Positions 1 to 10,542 of a stretch of DNA of 64,000 nt are shown piece after piece. Location of the stretch: NCBI GenBank assembly GCA_012728375.1, contig JAAYFF010000021.1:1-64000 (forward strand), given 5' to 3'. A model generated the notes under the pieces. The model was given only the letters and a program-made list of their open reading frames with translations, did not search any database and was not told where the DNA came from. The position numbers and the translations under genes are program-made. Positions within the stretch are counted from its first letter, which is position 1. Each line of letters begins with the position of its first letter. The stretch comes from Bacillota bacterium (GTDB taxonomy: Bacteria; Bacillota; Dethiobacteria; DTU022; UBA8154).

Positions 1-105
1 CGGGCGAATATTTTAAATGCAGGCTTTACCCACGTGGGAATTGGTATTATCGATGGCGGACCGTACGGAAAAATGTTTACGCAAATGTTTATCGGAGAAA
101 GATAG
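1..105 (+). CDS. CAP/SCP-like (YkwD-type) extracellular protein, C-terminal fragment (5' end outside window)
   Basis: Frame 1 reads RANILNAGFTHVGIGIIDGGPYGKMFTQMFIGER*, resembling the end of CAP domains (HRANILN..FTHVGIGI...QMFIG). Confidence 0.7.
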   Translation, partial: RANILNAGFTHVGIGIIDGGPYGKMFTQMFIGER

Positions 106-275
106 CATTAAAGAATAGTGCGGCAGGAGGACAACAAATTACCCGCTAAAAGGCCGAGGGGGCGGAAGCGCACAGCGTAACGACGTTTGCAATCCCCTTC
201 TTGCTCGCTGCGCCAATTGCTTTGGCAAAAGGGGAAAAGAAAAGATTAAACGCCCCCCCGGTTTTTTCTCGGCGA

Positions 276-821
276 TTATTTTTCCCGGGGCATGCAGATA
301 ATTTCTTTAACTGCTGTGTCAAAAAACTGATGTGAATGGGCAGGAACAATGACACAGGCAGTGTCCGCACCGCGCCCGCTCCCTGCTACAGAAACAATTT
401 CTTCTCCGTAGGGGATTAATCCTGCATCCAATGCCATGCAGGCAACTTCTACACATACTTTAACTCCCTGTCCTAAGAGCCTCAGGGCTGATGCAATTAT
501 TTCCGCGGGATACAGCCCGCCGAATTTTAAACGTACCGCCCTGTCCACACCAGCCAGCAAATGGGTGGTAGTAAGGATCCGGACACCTTTTGCCGCAAGT
601 TTTTCCCTCATTTCCCCGCTCATTTCATTTTCTCCTGGGTTTTTAAAACCGGTGTGGTGTGTTACACAGGTAATCATAAAGTCCCTGCCGAGAAAATATT
701 CGGCTGTTTTTCCGCTATTGGAAGCCACGACAATATTTTTTATGCCAAGTTCTTCTGCCCTTTTCATAGCGGCCTCTGCGGTCCCGGCAGTATTTTCAGG
801 TCCCCTTCTTTCCCAAAGCAT
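276..821 (-). CDS. Pyruvate kinase C-terminal-domain-like protein
   Basis: MLWERRGPENTAGTAEAAMKRAEELGIKNIVVASNSGKTAEYFLG...; internal ATG at 821 preferred over 899. Confidence 0.7.
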   Translation of the reverse strand: MLWERRGPENTAGTAEAAMKRAEELGIKNIVVASNSGKTAEYFLGRDFMITCVTHHTGFKNPGENEMSGEMREKLAAKGVRILTTTHLLAGVDRAVRLKFGGLYPAEIIASALRLLGQGVKVCVEVACMALDAGLIPYGEEIVSVAGSGRGADTACVIVPAHSHQFFDTAVKEIICMPREK

Positions 822-929
822 TTTTTCAACTCCCTTCCTTAACATTAAAAAGAAAAGATATTTGTTGCTTATTGTAGCATGTTCCAAAAAAGATGCCAAG
901 GATAGGGCCTGCCTACAATGGCGTAAAAG

Positions 930-959
930 TTGACATAGTGAGGGGTTTTTTGCTATGAT
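930..959 (+). promoter_or_regulatory. Putative sigma-A promoter for guaB (TTGACA-N18-TATGAT)
   Basis: Consensus -35/-10 match ahead of guaB. Confidence 0.6.
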
Positions 960-980
960 GAATAAAATTTTGGGAAGTAA

Positions 981-2450
<1,470 letters not shown>

Positions 2451-2531
2451 CCGTTTTTATATTTGCTTCATATACTAGCCTACACAATTAATTTTTGCTA
2501 CAGCCGTTAAATTTTCTGTCAGCTGTTCAGG

Positions 2532-2750
2532 GTGGTGAACCGGGTGGCAAATCCCTCCCCAAACAAATGCTTTTTATGTTGTTCCCCTGCCAAAAAAGGA
2601 ATTCATTTTTTAGCGTTTTTCATCTGCACGGAATGCGAGGGGAAAATAGTCAATTCATCGTGTACGGATCACTCTTATAACTTTTATGTGGAAAAGATTA
2701 GGCAGATGTGGAAAGAGGTTTTACCTGCAACGTTCCTGATGTTTAAATAA
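2532..2750 (+). CDS. csfB: Gin/CsfB-family anti-sigma factor (sigma-G inhibitor)
   Basis: CFLC...KKGIHFLAFFICTECEGKIVNSSCTDHSYNFYVEKIRQMW resembles B. subtilis CsfB; lies upstream of yaaO/tmk as in Bacillus. Confidence 0.75.
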   Translation: MVNRVANPSPNKCFLCCSPAKKGIHFLAFFICTECEGKIVNSSCTDHSYNFYVEKIRQMWKEVLPATFLMFK

Positions 2751-2763
2751 AGTCGGTGTTCCA

Positions 2764-4257
2764 ATGGCCTGCAATAAATTTCAATCAGATGCTCCATTGT
2801 ATCGGGCGGCGCGCCGTTTTATCCGCAAGGGTGCCCAATCTTTTCATGTGCCGCTTCATGGCCGCGGGCCGGGTGCCCCCTGGCTCCGACGAGCCGGTTT
2901 CGCTTCTTCCATGAAGTGGGATTTAACCGAGCTGGATTCTTTAGATGATTTGCACCTGCCCAGGGGAGCGATCAAAAAAGCTCAGGAATTGGCTGCCGAC
3001 CTTTTCAAAGCCGGAAAAACTTTTTTCCTTGTCAACGGGGTTACCGGCGGACTATTAGCCCTGCTCATGGCTTTTGCCGGACCAGGGAAAAAAGTTCTCC
3101 TGACAAGGCTGTCACACAAAGCCGCGCTCCACGGGTTAATCCTCTCCGGTGCCCTGCCTGTTTACCTGCCCGTGGAAAGGGAACCTTCAACAGGCTTTCC
3201 CCTCAACGTTTCTCCCCTGTCTGTAGAAAAGGGGCTGCGGGAAAATCCGGAAACAGTTCTGGTGCTGATTACTTCCCCTTCTTACTGGGGAGTTGCTGCC
3301 GATCTTCCCGCGATCCGCAAAATTGCGGACAAGTATGGAGTCATACTTGCTGTTGATGAGGCCCATGGGGCTCATTTTCCTTTTTACGGGGACAAGCTGC
3401 CTCATAGCGCTGCAGCCGGAGCTGATATCTGGCTGCAGAGCGCGCACAAATCTCTCGGCTCATTAACGCCGGGAGCTTTTTTACACCTAGGGAAAAGGAT
3501 CAGCAGCCATGATCTCAGGTTCTGGCTCCAGGCACTGCAGACCAGCAGCCCTCCTTATCCGGTGATGGTTTCCCTGGACCTGACACGGCGGCAGATGGCT
3601 CTTATGGGCAACAGGCTTTTTACCCGCTTATGGAATTGGGGGCTACACTTCCGCCGGGAATTAGACAGGGAGGGCTTTCTTTTTCTCCGGACAGAAAAAG
3701 TTGAAAAGGCGGGTTTTGCCCTTGACCCCTGCCGCATTACCCTGCTGTTTCCCCGGGGCGAAGGGCGGCTTTTTTCCAAGCTGTTGGCTGAAAAAGGGTA
3801 CCGGGTAGAGTTGGAAGCCGGCAGTTATCTCTTGGCCATTGGCGGTCCCTCTCAACTGGCATATCGCGGGAGATCCTTTTTAAAGGCTTTAAGCGAAGTC
3901 CGCTTTTCCCTTTGCAGAAGCCGCGGTAGTACCCCTTTGCAACCCCCCTCCGCAGAGTTTCCTCCGGCCTTTTTTAATTATTCCGGTGAGGACGAGGGAA
4001 ATATTTTTCCTTTTGCTCTTACACCCCGGGAAGCGCTGGGCGCGCGCCGGGCTTTTGTTCCTCTAAAAGAGGCAGTGGGAGAAATTTGTGCAGAAATGGT
4101 GGTTCTTTCGCCCCCGGGCATACCCGCTGTTATTCCCGGAGAGATTTTGTCGGAAGAAACGGTGCATTTTCTTATGCAGAAAAAAGCGGGTGGACTTTTC
4201 TTCCAGGGTGCAAGGGATCCGGCGTTAAACAGAATAACCGTTGTGAGAAAAACTTGA
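2764..4257 (+). CDS. PLP-dependent Orn/Lys/Arg decarboxylase family protein (YaaO-like)
   Basis: PLP Lys motif SAHKSLGSLTPGAF, VDEAHGAHFPF; adjacent to tmk. Confidence 0.88.
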   Translation: MACNKFQSDAPLYRAARRFIRKGAQSFHVPLHGRGPGAPWLRRAGFASSMKWDLTELDSLDDLHLPRGAIKKAQELAADLFKAGKTFFLVNGVTGGLLALLMAFAGPGKKVLLTRLSHKAALHGLILSGALPVYLPVEREPSTGFPLNVSPLSVEKGLRENPETVLVLITSPSYWGVAADLPAIRKIADKYGVILAVDEAHGAHFPFYGDKLPHSAAAGADIWLQSAHKSLGSLTPGAFLHLGKRISSHDLRFWLQALQTSSPPYPVMVSLDLTRRQMALMGNRLFTRLWNWGLHFRRELDREGFLFLRTEKVEKAGFALDPCRITLLFPRGEGRLFSKLLAEKGYRVELEAGSYLLAIGGPSQLAYRGRSFLKALSEVRFSLCRSRGSTPLQPPSAEFPPAFFNYSGEDEGNIFPFALTPREALGARRAFVPLKEAVGEICAEMVVLSPPGIPAVIPGEILSEETVHFLMQKKAGGLFFQGARDPALNRITVVRKT

Positions 4258-4345
4258 TTTGTGATAAAATATCTACAGGTAGCGATGTATCGATGAGAAG
4301 CGGTGAGGGAAATATTTTGATCGTTTTGGAAGCGGAGGGCTTTTT

Positions 4346-5026
4346 GTGGCGTCAGTATCCGGGAAAGGGTTGTTCATCAGTATTGAAGGGCCGGATGGTG
4401 CCGGTAAAACAACCCAGGCCCGCATCCTGCTGGAAAAACTTAAGTCCATGGGACTGCAAGCCCTGCTGACCAGAGAACCCGGAGGCACATCCATCGGCGA
4501 AGAGGTGCGCAAAATACTCTTAAACCCTTATTTTCAAGAGATGACGGTTTCCTGCGAAGCTTTCCTCTATTGCGCAGCCCGCTCTCAGCTGGTAAGCCAG
4601 GTTATCCGCCCTTCGCTGGAAAAGGGGATAATAGTGATCAGCGATCGTTTCGTCGATTCAAGCATTGTTTATCAAGGTTATGCCGGCGGTGAAAATCTGG
4701 AAATGATTCGGGAACTGAATCTCTGGGCTACGGGAGGGCTCAAGCCGGATAAAACCTTTCTTTTGGACCTGCAGGCAAAAAAGGGATTGCAGCGCCTGGA
4801 GGGGAAAAACAAAAAAGAGGGCAGCCCTGGCAAGGACCGTATGGAGCAAAAAGATCCGGGCTTTCACAGCAGGGTAAGGGAAGGTTTTCTGCAGTTGGCC
4901 AGGCGGGATCCGCAGAGGTTTCAGCTGATCGATGCGGAAAAACCGCCGGAAGAAGTCCATCAGTGTATTTGGGAGCAGGTTAAAAGTCTGCTGAGGGATA
5001 AAAAAATAGCCATCATATACGAGTGA
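4346..5026 (+). CDS. tmk: Thymidylate kinase
   Basis: GLFISIEGPDGAGKTTQARIL P-loop, LLTREPGGTSIGEEVR. Confidence 0.95.
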   Translation: MASVSGKGLFISIEGPDGAGKTTQARILLEKLKSMGLQALLTREPGGTSIGEEVRKILLNPYFQEMTVSCEAFLYCAARSQLVSQVIRPSLEKGIIVISDRFVDSSIVYQGYAGGENLEMIRELNLWATGGLKPDKTFLLDLQAKKGLQRLEGKNKKEGSPGKDRMEQKDPGFHSRVREGFLQLARRDPQRFQLIDAEKPPEEVHQCIWEQVKSLLRDKKIAIIYE

Positions 5027-5036
5027 GGCAAAAAAC

Positions 5037-6050
5037 GTGGGCTTTGAGCAGATAGTAGGGCAGAATTTGCTGGTCAGGGCTTTGGAGAGGTCGCTCAGAA
5101 GCGGTGAGGTTAGTCATGCCTATCTTTTTGCCGGACCCCAGGGCAGCGGGAAAAAAACCTTGGCTTTTCTTTTTGCCCAGGCGCTCAACTGCCCGGGGGA
5201 AAATCCCCCTTGCGGCGAATGCCTGTCTTGCCGTAAAACGAGGAGCGGAAACCATCCAAACGTGTTTTATGTCAAACCGCAGGGGTCTTCGATTAAAATT
5301 GAACAGCTAAGGGAGCTTAAAGAGAAATTATTTTATCTTCCTACTGAAGGCTTTAAAAAAATATGCATTATTGATGATGCGGACACCTTAACGCTTCCTG
5401 CCGGGAATAGCATCTTAAAAATTCTTGAAGAACCTCCGGAAGATCTGGTCTTCCTTCTTCTGAGCTCCCGCCCCCAGGCTCTGCTGCAAACAATCCTTTC
5501 ACGTTGTATACATTTTTACCTCCGGCCGCTGGCAGATCAGGAGATGGCCGCTTTGCTGGAGAGCAAAAAGCCGCTGCCGCCTGCGGAAAGGGAACTTTTA
5601 ATCTCGCTGGCCGGAGGCAATCCGGGTAGGGCTTTGCAGATGCTTACCCAGGGAAGCCGGCAGGAAAAGCTGGAGGAAGCCTGTGAGCTGCTTAGGCGCA
5701 TGGAATGCTCCTCTGAAGCGGAACTCTTTTCCCTGGCCGAAGAGCTTACCCGCAGGGATGATCTGCAGGAAATAATTGCTGTTTTTGTGCTGATTTTTCG
5801 TCAGAGGCTTCATTGCCGTATCAACGGCGTCCCGGAAGATGTTCTACTAGAAATGTTTAAGCCATTAAATAAAATAGATAGTTCTTGTGCCGGGGCGTCT
5901 GAAGCAAAAACTTTAACCAAGAAAAGCAGTTTATTACGCCTGGAGAAGACATGTCGCGCTTTGTTGCACCTACAAAACGAACTGCTTGGCAATGTTAACA
6001 GGCGCCTGGCACTGGAAGTCTTTCTGTTGACAATGAGAGGAGTTGTATAA
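5037..6050 (+). CDS. holB: DNA polymerase III delta' subunit
   Basis: FAGPQGSGKKTLAFLFAQALNC, Cys-rich zinc module CGECLSCRK, ILKILEEPPED. Confidence 0.93.
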   Translation: MGFEQIVGQNLLVRALERSLRSGEVSHAYLFAGPQGSGKKTLAFLFAQALNCPGENPPCGECLSCRKTRSGNHPNVFYVKPQGSSIKIEQLRELKEKLFYLPTEGFKKICIIDDADTLTLPAGNSILKILEEPPEDLVFLLLSSRPQALLQTILSRCIHFYLRPLADQEMAALLESKKPLPPAERELLISLAGGNPGRALQMLTQGSRQEKLEEACELLRRMECSSEAELFSLAEELTRRDDLQEIIAVFVLIFRQRLHCRINGVPEDVLLEMFKPLNKIDSSCAGASEAKTLTKKSSLLRLEKTCRALLHLQNELLGNVNRRLALEVFLLTMRGVV

Positions 6051-6051
6051 T

Positions 6052-6858
6052 TTGCCAAAAGTTGTTGGAGTGCGTTTTCGCCGTGCCGGCAAAATATATT
6101 ACTTTGATCCTGGAAATCTTGAATTGAAAGTTGGTCAGTGCGCTATTGTGGAGACCAGCAGGGGATTGGAGTTTGGTGAAGTTGTTCAAGAGAGCAGGGA
6201 GGTGGACGAGAACGAGATTGTGCCTCCGCTGAGGATAATCCGTAGGATAGCTACGGAAGCCGACTACAAACAGATAGAGGAAAATAAGCAGAAGGAAGCG
6301 GAAGCGCTAAAGATCTGTCAGGAAAAGATCGAGAAACATAAGCTTGAAATGAAGCTTGTAGATGTTGAATACACATTTGATCATAATAAGATCATCTTCT
6401 ATTTTACTTCGGAAGGGCGGGTTGATTTTCGCGAGCTGGTTCGGGATTTGGCTTCCGTTTTCCGGACGCGAATCGAGCTAAGGCAAATCGGTGTCCGGGA
6501 CGAGGCTAAAATAGTCGGAGGCATGGGTCCCTGCGGACGGGGCCTGTGTTGCGCCACTTTCTTAGGCGACTTTGGCCCTGTCTCAATCCGCATGGCGAAA
6601 GAACAGAACCTTTCCCTCAATCCAACGAAAATATCCGGTATTTGTGGACGTTTAATGTGCTGTCTCCGTTATGAAGTGGAGCAGTATGAATATGCCCGGG
6701 GGGATTTCCCCTCTCCCGGAGAAATGGTTATTACACCTCATGGCGATGGTAAAGTAATCAGCAGCAATTTTTTAAAAAAGACTGTTCTGGTGGAACTGCT
6801 GGAGGGCTCCCGGCAGGAGGAATTTCCTGTAGAAGAAGTTGATAAAAAGACACCGTAG
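6052..6858 (+). CDS. ricT: PSP1-domain protein RicT/YaaT
   Basis: PKVVGVRFRRAGKIYYFDPG, GGMGPCGRGLCCATFLGDFGPVSIRMAK, ISGICGRLMCCLRYE. Confidence 0.93.
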   Translation: MPKVVGVRFRRAGKIYYFDPGNLELKVGQCAIVETSRGLEFGEVVQESREVDENEIVPPLRIIRRIATEADYKQIEENKQKEAEALKICQEKIEKHKLEMKLVDVEYTFDHNKIIFYFTSEGRVDFRELVRDLASVFRTRIELRQIGVRDEAKIVGGMGPCGRGLCCATFLGDFGPVSIRMAKEQNLSLNPTKISGICGRLMCCLRYEVEQYEYARGDFPSPGEMVITPHGDGKVISSNFLKKTVLVELLEGSRQEEFPVEEVDKKTP

Positions 6859-6883
6859 GTTTATCAATATTGAGGGTGACTTC

Positions 6884-7795
6884 ATGGTTGTGGAAGAAAA
6901 AAACGAAGCCGCACGTTTCTCCGGGGGGACGCTTTACCTCTGCGCCACACCCATAGGCAATCTGCGGGATATTACCCTCCGGGTCCTGGATTGCTTGAAG
7001 CGTGCGGATTTGATCGCGGCAGAAAATCCGGGGCATACTCAAAAACTGTTGCATTATTATGGCATTAGAGCCCGGTTAATTTCCTACCGCGAGTCGAACA
7101 GGGAGAAAAAGAGTTTGGAAATTATTGCCAGACTAAGAGAAGGGGCAATCGTTGCCCTGCTCAGCGATGCGGGCATGCCCGGAATATCCGATCCGGGCTC
7201 TTATTTAATCCGCATGCTGATCAAAGAGGGTATCCCGTATACTGTTTTACCCGGGCCTTCCGCTGTTCTAACAGCACTGGTCAATTCCGCCTACCCCGGC
7301 ACCAAGTTTGTCTTCTGGGGCTTTTTGAGCCGTAAGAAAGCCCGCCTGCGAAAAGAACTCTCAGAGATCTCCAAAGAGGAAAAAACGGTTGTCCTTTATG
7401 AATCCCCTCACCGCTTTCAGGAAACTTTGGAAGAGATGGCAAAGACGATGGAGCATAGAGAGATGACTGTTTGCAGAGAGCTGACCAAAAAGTATGAAGA
7501 AGTTGTCAGGGGTACGCCAGGCCGGCTCATGGATTATTTCCGCCGGACGGCAGCACCCAAGGGAGAAATTACCCTCGTTATATCCCCCCTGGGTTGGGCC
7601 GAAGGGGAGTTTTCGCGTGCTTGCCTTAGCGAAGAGGAGCTTTTGTCAATTAAAGATACTGCCCGGGAAAAAATAAGCGAATATATGAGGAAAGGAAGCA
7701 CGCCTGCCGAAGCAGCCAAAAGAGCCTCCGCCGCTTTGCCTATATCGCGCAGGGAAGCTTACTCCTTGATACTGGAATTAAAAAATAAAGAGTAA
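6884..7795 (+). CDS. rsmI: 16S rRNA 2'-O-ribose C1402 methyltransferase, with altered signature motifs
   Basis: GTLYLCATPIGNLRDITLRVLDCL, LLSDAGMPGISDPG, ELTKKYEE; ATG at 6884 preferred. Confidence 0.9.
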   Translation: MVVEEKNEAARFSGGTLYLCATPIGNLRDITLRVLDCLKRADLIAAENPGHTQKLLHYYGIRARLISYRESNREKKSLEIIARLREGAIVALLSDAGMPGISDPGSYLIRMLIKEGIPYTVLPGPSAVLTALVNSAYPGTKFVFWGFLSRKKARLRKELSEISKEEKTVVLYESPHRFQETLEEMAKTMEHREMTVCRELTKKYEEVVRGTPGRLMDYFRRTAAPKGEITLVISPLGWAEGEFSRACLSEEELLSIKDTAREKISEYMRKGSTPAEAAKRASAALPISRREAYSLILELKNKE

Positions 7796-7898
7796 ATAAA
7801 ATTAACAAAATTAGGCTTCCGGCAAGAAAACTGCATGACCGGCATTTTCACGGCAAGTTTTTTCATCTTAATTTTTCTATAAAATTTAAAATTCTAAA

Positions 7899-8138
7899 TT
7901 AGTCCCCCATTTTATTGATGCAATCCTGGCATACTATCCGCCCGCTGAACTGAATTATTCCATCCGCGTTGCCGCAGAAAATGCAGGCAGGTTCATATTT
8001 TTTTAGAATGATTTTTTCTCCGTCGACATAAATCTCCAGAGCGTCCTTTACGCTAATCCCCAAAGTGCGGCGCAGTTCAATTGGTATTACTACCCTTCCC
8101 AGTTCATCAACTTTTCTTACAATACCGGTTGATTTCAA
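7899..8138 (-). CDS. AbrB/SpoVT-type transition-state regulator
   Basis: MKSTGIVRKVDELGRVVIPIELRRTLGI plus C-terminal CxxC..CxxC. Confidence 0.9.
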   Translation of the reverse strand: MKSTGIVRKVDELGRVVIPIELRRTLGISVKDALEIYVDGEKIILKKYEPACIFCGNADGIIQFSGRIVCQDCINKMGD

Positions 8139-8183
8139 CCCCGCTCACTCCTTTACAGTTTTCGACATATCCTGCCAAAAAGT

Positions 8184-8213
8184 ATTATACCAGTAATTCC
8201 CACGGGACGTCAA
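8184..8213 (-). promoter_or_regulatory. Putative promoter of abrB-like gene (TTGACG-N18-TATAAT on - strand)
   Basis: CGTCAA (8208-8213) and ATTATA (8184-8189) on + strand. Confidence 0.6.
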
Positions 8214-8276
8214 TACTTTTTTGCATAAATAAGTAAAATCTCCCTTATAATTGGCAAAACAGGCTAATTTTAATAT

Positions 8277-10400
8277 TTAGCTTTCGTCAAATTCCGATAC
8301 AGATTCCCAAAAAACGGTAATTACGTCCCCGTCCTTTAATTTTCCCGTTAAAGAAGCCGGTTGTCCGTTATGGGTCATTACCAATTTCCCTCGCGGTTTA
8401 CTGCGGTCAAAGTTGATATAATCAAAAATGCTCACAAAAGAGGGCGCAGGTTCTCCGGGAATAGTAATTTTATCGTCGTTGACAATTATTGTAAGCGCAG
8501 ACTCCTTTTTTTCGACAATATTTTCATCTTTTGTCCTCGCTTCACCATTTCTTTTACCTTCCGGCAGAAGTTTTTCTCTTTCATAAGAGCCGGCATCTTT
8601 GGCCTGTATTGTCTCCAAGGGGTCGTCGTCTTGGAGGAACTGAACCGTGATCCTGTCGCCGGGATTTAGTATTTGTTCTAAGCCGGCCTCCAAACCGTTT
8701 ATTTGACAGCTTTGGGGCTTTTCTTGCAGATCCGCCAATTCAAGGAGTTGTCTGAGAGTTCCAAACTGCCATTCCAGCCTGTCCCCGTTTTTTAAAAGAT
8801 TTTCAGGGGCCGCTTTTTCCCCGTTGAGGGATACGGCCAGGGGCAGCGGGTAGGGCTGCCCGTTGAGGAATACCAAATATTTTTCCTGTGAAAGGATGTC
8901 TGAAATTTTTAATTTCCGGGGTGTGCCTTCCCTGGCTTCCTGTACCTCAATTTTATCGTTGTTTTTAACGATTGTCTCCAGGGATGCTTTCTCCCCGTTG
9001 ACCAGTATGATCGCGTTTTCTCCGGCATTGCCCGGAAAAACTTTTTCTTTTCCGTTAAGTATTATTTTTATCCCCTGCCCGCGCCTAGCGAGCAATTTTT
9101 TGGGGCTAAATCCAGCAGCAATAAGGGCATTTCCCACTTTGAGGTTTTCTGTGTCCAGCAGACGAACCACCTTTCCATTGACTGTCAGGTAGGAAAAACC
9201 GAAATAATCTTTTTGCAGCGCGGAGAGGGCAATACCCAGAGGTGTGATCGACTCAGGCCCTTTCAGTTTTTTCCCGGTATAAATAATATTCCGGACGATT
9301 TCCCTTCCCCGTATAGCTACCATTTTAAGGGGAAGCCCCAGTTTTTCGGCAATTTTTTCTTTTAAAAAAGGAGTCTGGCTGCCCCCTCCAACAAGAAATA
9401 CTGCCCTTGGAGGGCCATTGTTATACTTTTCTATTGTTGAGGTAATCTCCACAGCGATTCTTTCCACCGCCGGTTCAACGGCCTTTAAAATTTCCTCCGC
9501 TGGGAGATTATAGCTGTTCCCGAGGATATCCTTAAAGGAGATGTTTGCTTTTTTTTGTGTGAGCCTCAGCTTGACTGATTCAGCGGTGTTGAAATCGAGA
9601 AGGTATGTTTCAGCAAGATGTTCACTTATCTCATCCCCGGCCAGCGGGACCATGGCATAACCGGTTACAGCCCCCTTATGGGTGATGGCAATGTCCGCTG
9701 TGCCGGCTCCCACGTCCACAAGGGCCAGGTTTAAGGAACGGTATTCTTGAGGGATGGTGACATTCAGCGCGGCAATTGGTTCCAAGGTAAGATTGTGAAC
9801 GGTAAGTTCCATTTTTTCCACAACAGTAAGGAGACTGTCAATAACTACTTGGGGAAGAAATGTCGCCAGGATTTCAATACCCACTAAATTGCCCCTTTGC
9901 CCGGCCAGGCTTGTGATGGGATATTTGTCAAGGTAAAAGGCCACGGTGGTGTAACCGACACAGTAGTAGCGGTCCGCGGCTGAAACGGATTCATCACTTG
10001 ATAAGGTTTGCCGGGCTTGTTCCACAGCCTCCAGCTGCCAGGAGGCGATCTCCTCCTGGCGAATCTTCTGCGTTGAAGGTAATTCTTTTTCAAGGAGATA
10101 ACGCCGCGTGATTAACGCCCGTCCAGCTGCCGCGACAGCGACTCTTTTCAGCCGAATTCCCAGGCGTTTTTCCAGTTTTTCCTTCACTTGCCGGGATGTT
10201 TTTACAACCTCTTCGATGTCCTGTATCTGGCCATCAAGCATGTCCCTTTGCGGATGAAAAGCTACTTCCGATGTAAGAACCCGCAGCTTTTCATTTTCCG
10301 GATAGCAGACAATTCCCACGACACTCCGGGTGCCGATGTCCATAGCAAAGATGAGCTGATCAGGGTCTGTAATAATTTTAGGTTTTGTCAAGAAAAACAC
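8277..10400 (-). CDS. FtsA-like actin-fold ATPase with repeated C-terminal NGxxA...GDxI modules
   Basis: FAMDIGTRSVVGIV, LVDVGAGTADIAIT, VFLVGGGSQTP; four C-terminal motif copies. Confidence 0.8.
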   Translation of the reverse strand: MFFLTKPKIITDPDQLIFAMDIGTRSVVGIVCYPENEKLRVLTSEVAFHPQRDMLDGQIQDIEEVVKTSRQVKEKLEKRLGIRLKRVAVAAAGRALITRRYLLEKELPSTQKIRQEEIASWQLEAVEQARQTLSSDESVSAADRYYCVGYTTVAFYLDKYPITSLAGQRGNLVGIEILATFLPQVVIDSLLTVVEKMELTVHNLTLEPIAALNVTIPQEYRSLNLALVDVGAGTADIAITHKGAVTGYAMVPLAGDEISEHLAETYLLDFNTAESVKLRLTQKKANISFKDILGNSYNLPAEEILKAVEPAVERIAVEITSTIEKYNNGPPRAVFLVGGGSQTPFLKEKIAEKLGLPLKMVAIRGREIVRNIIYTGKKLKGPESITPLGIALSALQKDYFGFSYLTVNGKVVRLLDTENLKVGNALIAAGFSPKKLLARRGQGIKIILNGKEKVFPGNAGENAIILVNGEKASLETIVKNNDKIEVQEAREGTPRKLKISDILSQEKYLVFLNGQPYPLPLAVSLNGEKAAPENLLKNGDRLEWQFGTLRQLLELADLQEKPQSCQINGLEAGLEQILNPGDRITVQFLQDDDPLETIQAKDAGSYEREKLLPEGKRNGEARTKDENIVEKKESALTIIVNDDKITIPGEPAPSFVSIFDYINFDRSKPRGKLVMTHNGQPASLTGKLKDGDVITVFWESVSEFDES

Positions 10401-10471
10401 CTCGCCTCCTGTCTAAAATATTTTCACTATTTAAGCTTGTTTTCCTGCCCGTTTGCAAATTCTCGTTAGAA

Positions 10472-10500
10472 TTTGCCTATGGTTGTTTTTTATGGTATAA
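10472..10500 (+). promoter_or_regulatory. Putative sigma-A promoter for metG (TTGCCT-N17-TATAAT)
   Basis: -35/-10 match 43 nt before the metG ATG. Confidence 0.6.
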
Positions 10501-10542
10501 TTCCTTATCGCTGTATAAGGGACGTAAGGAGGCAGTTTTTAC

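Noticed and set aside
10400-10542. T-box riboswitch upstream of metG
   Set aside because: Leader from the putative TSS is too short and no T-box sequence (TGGNACCGCG) is present.
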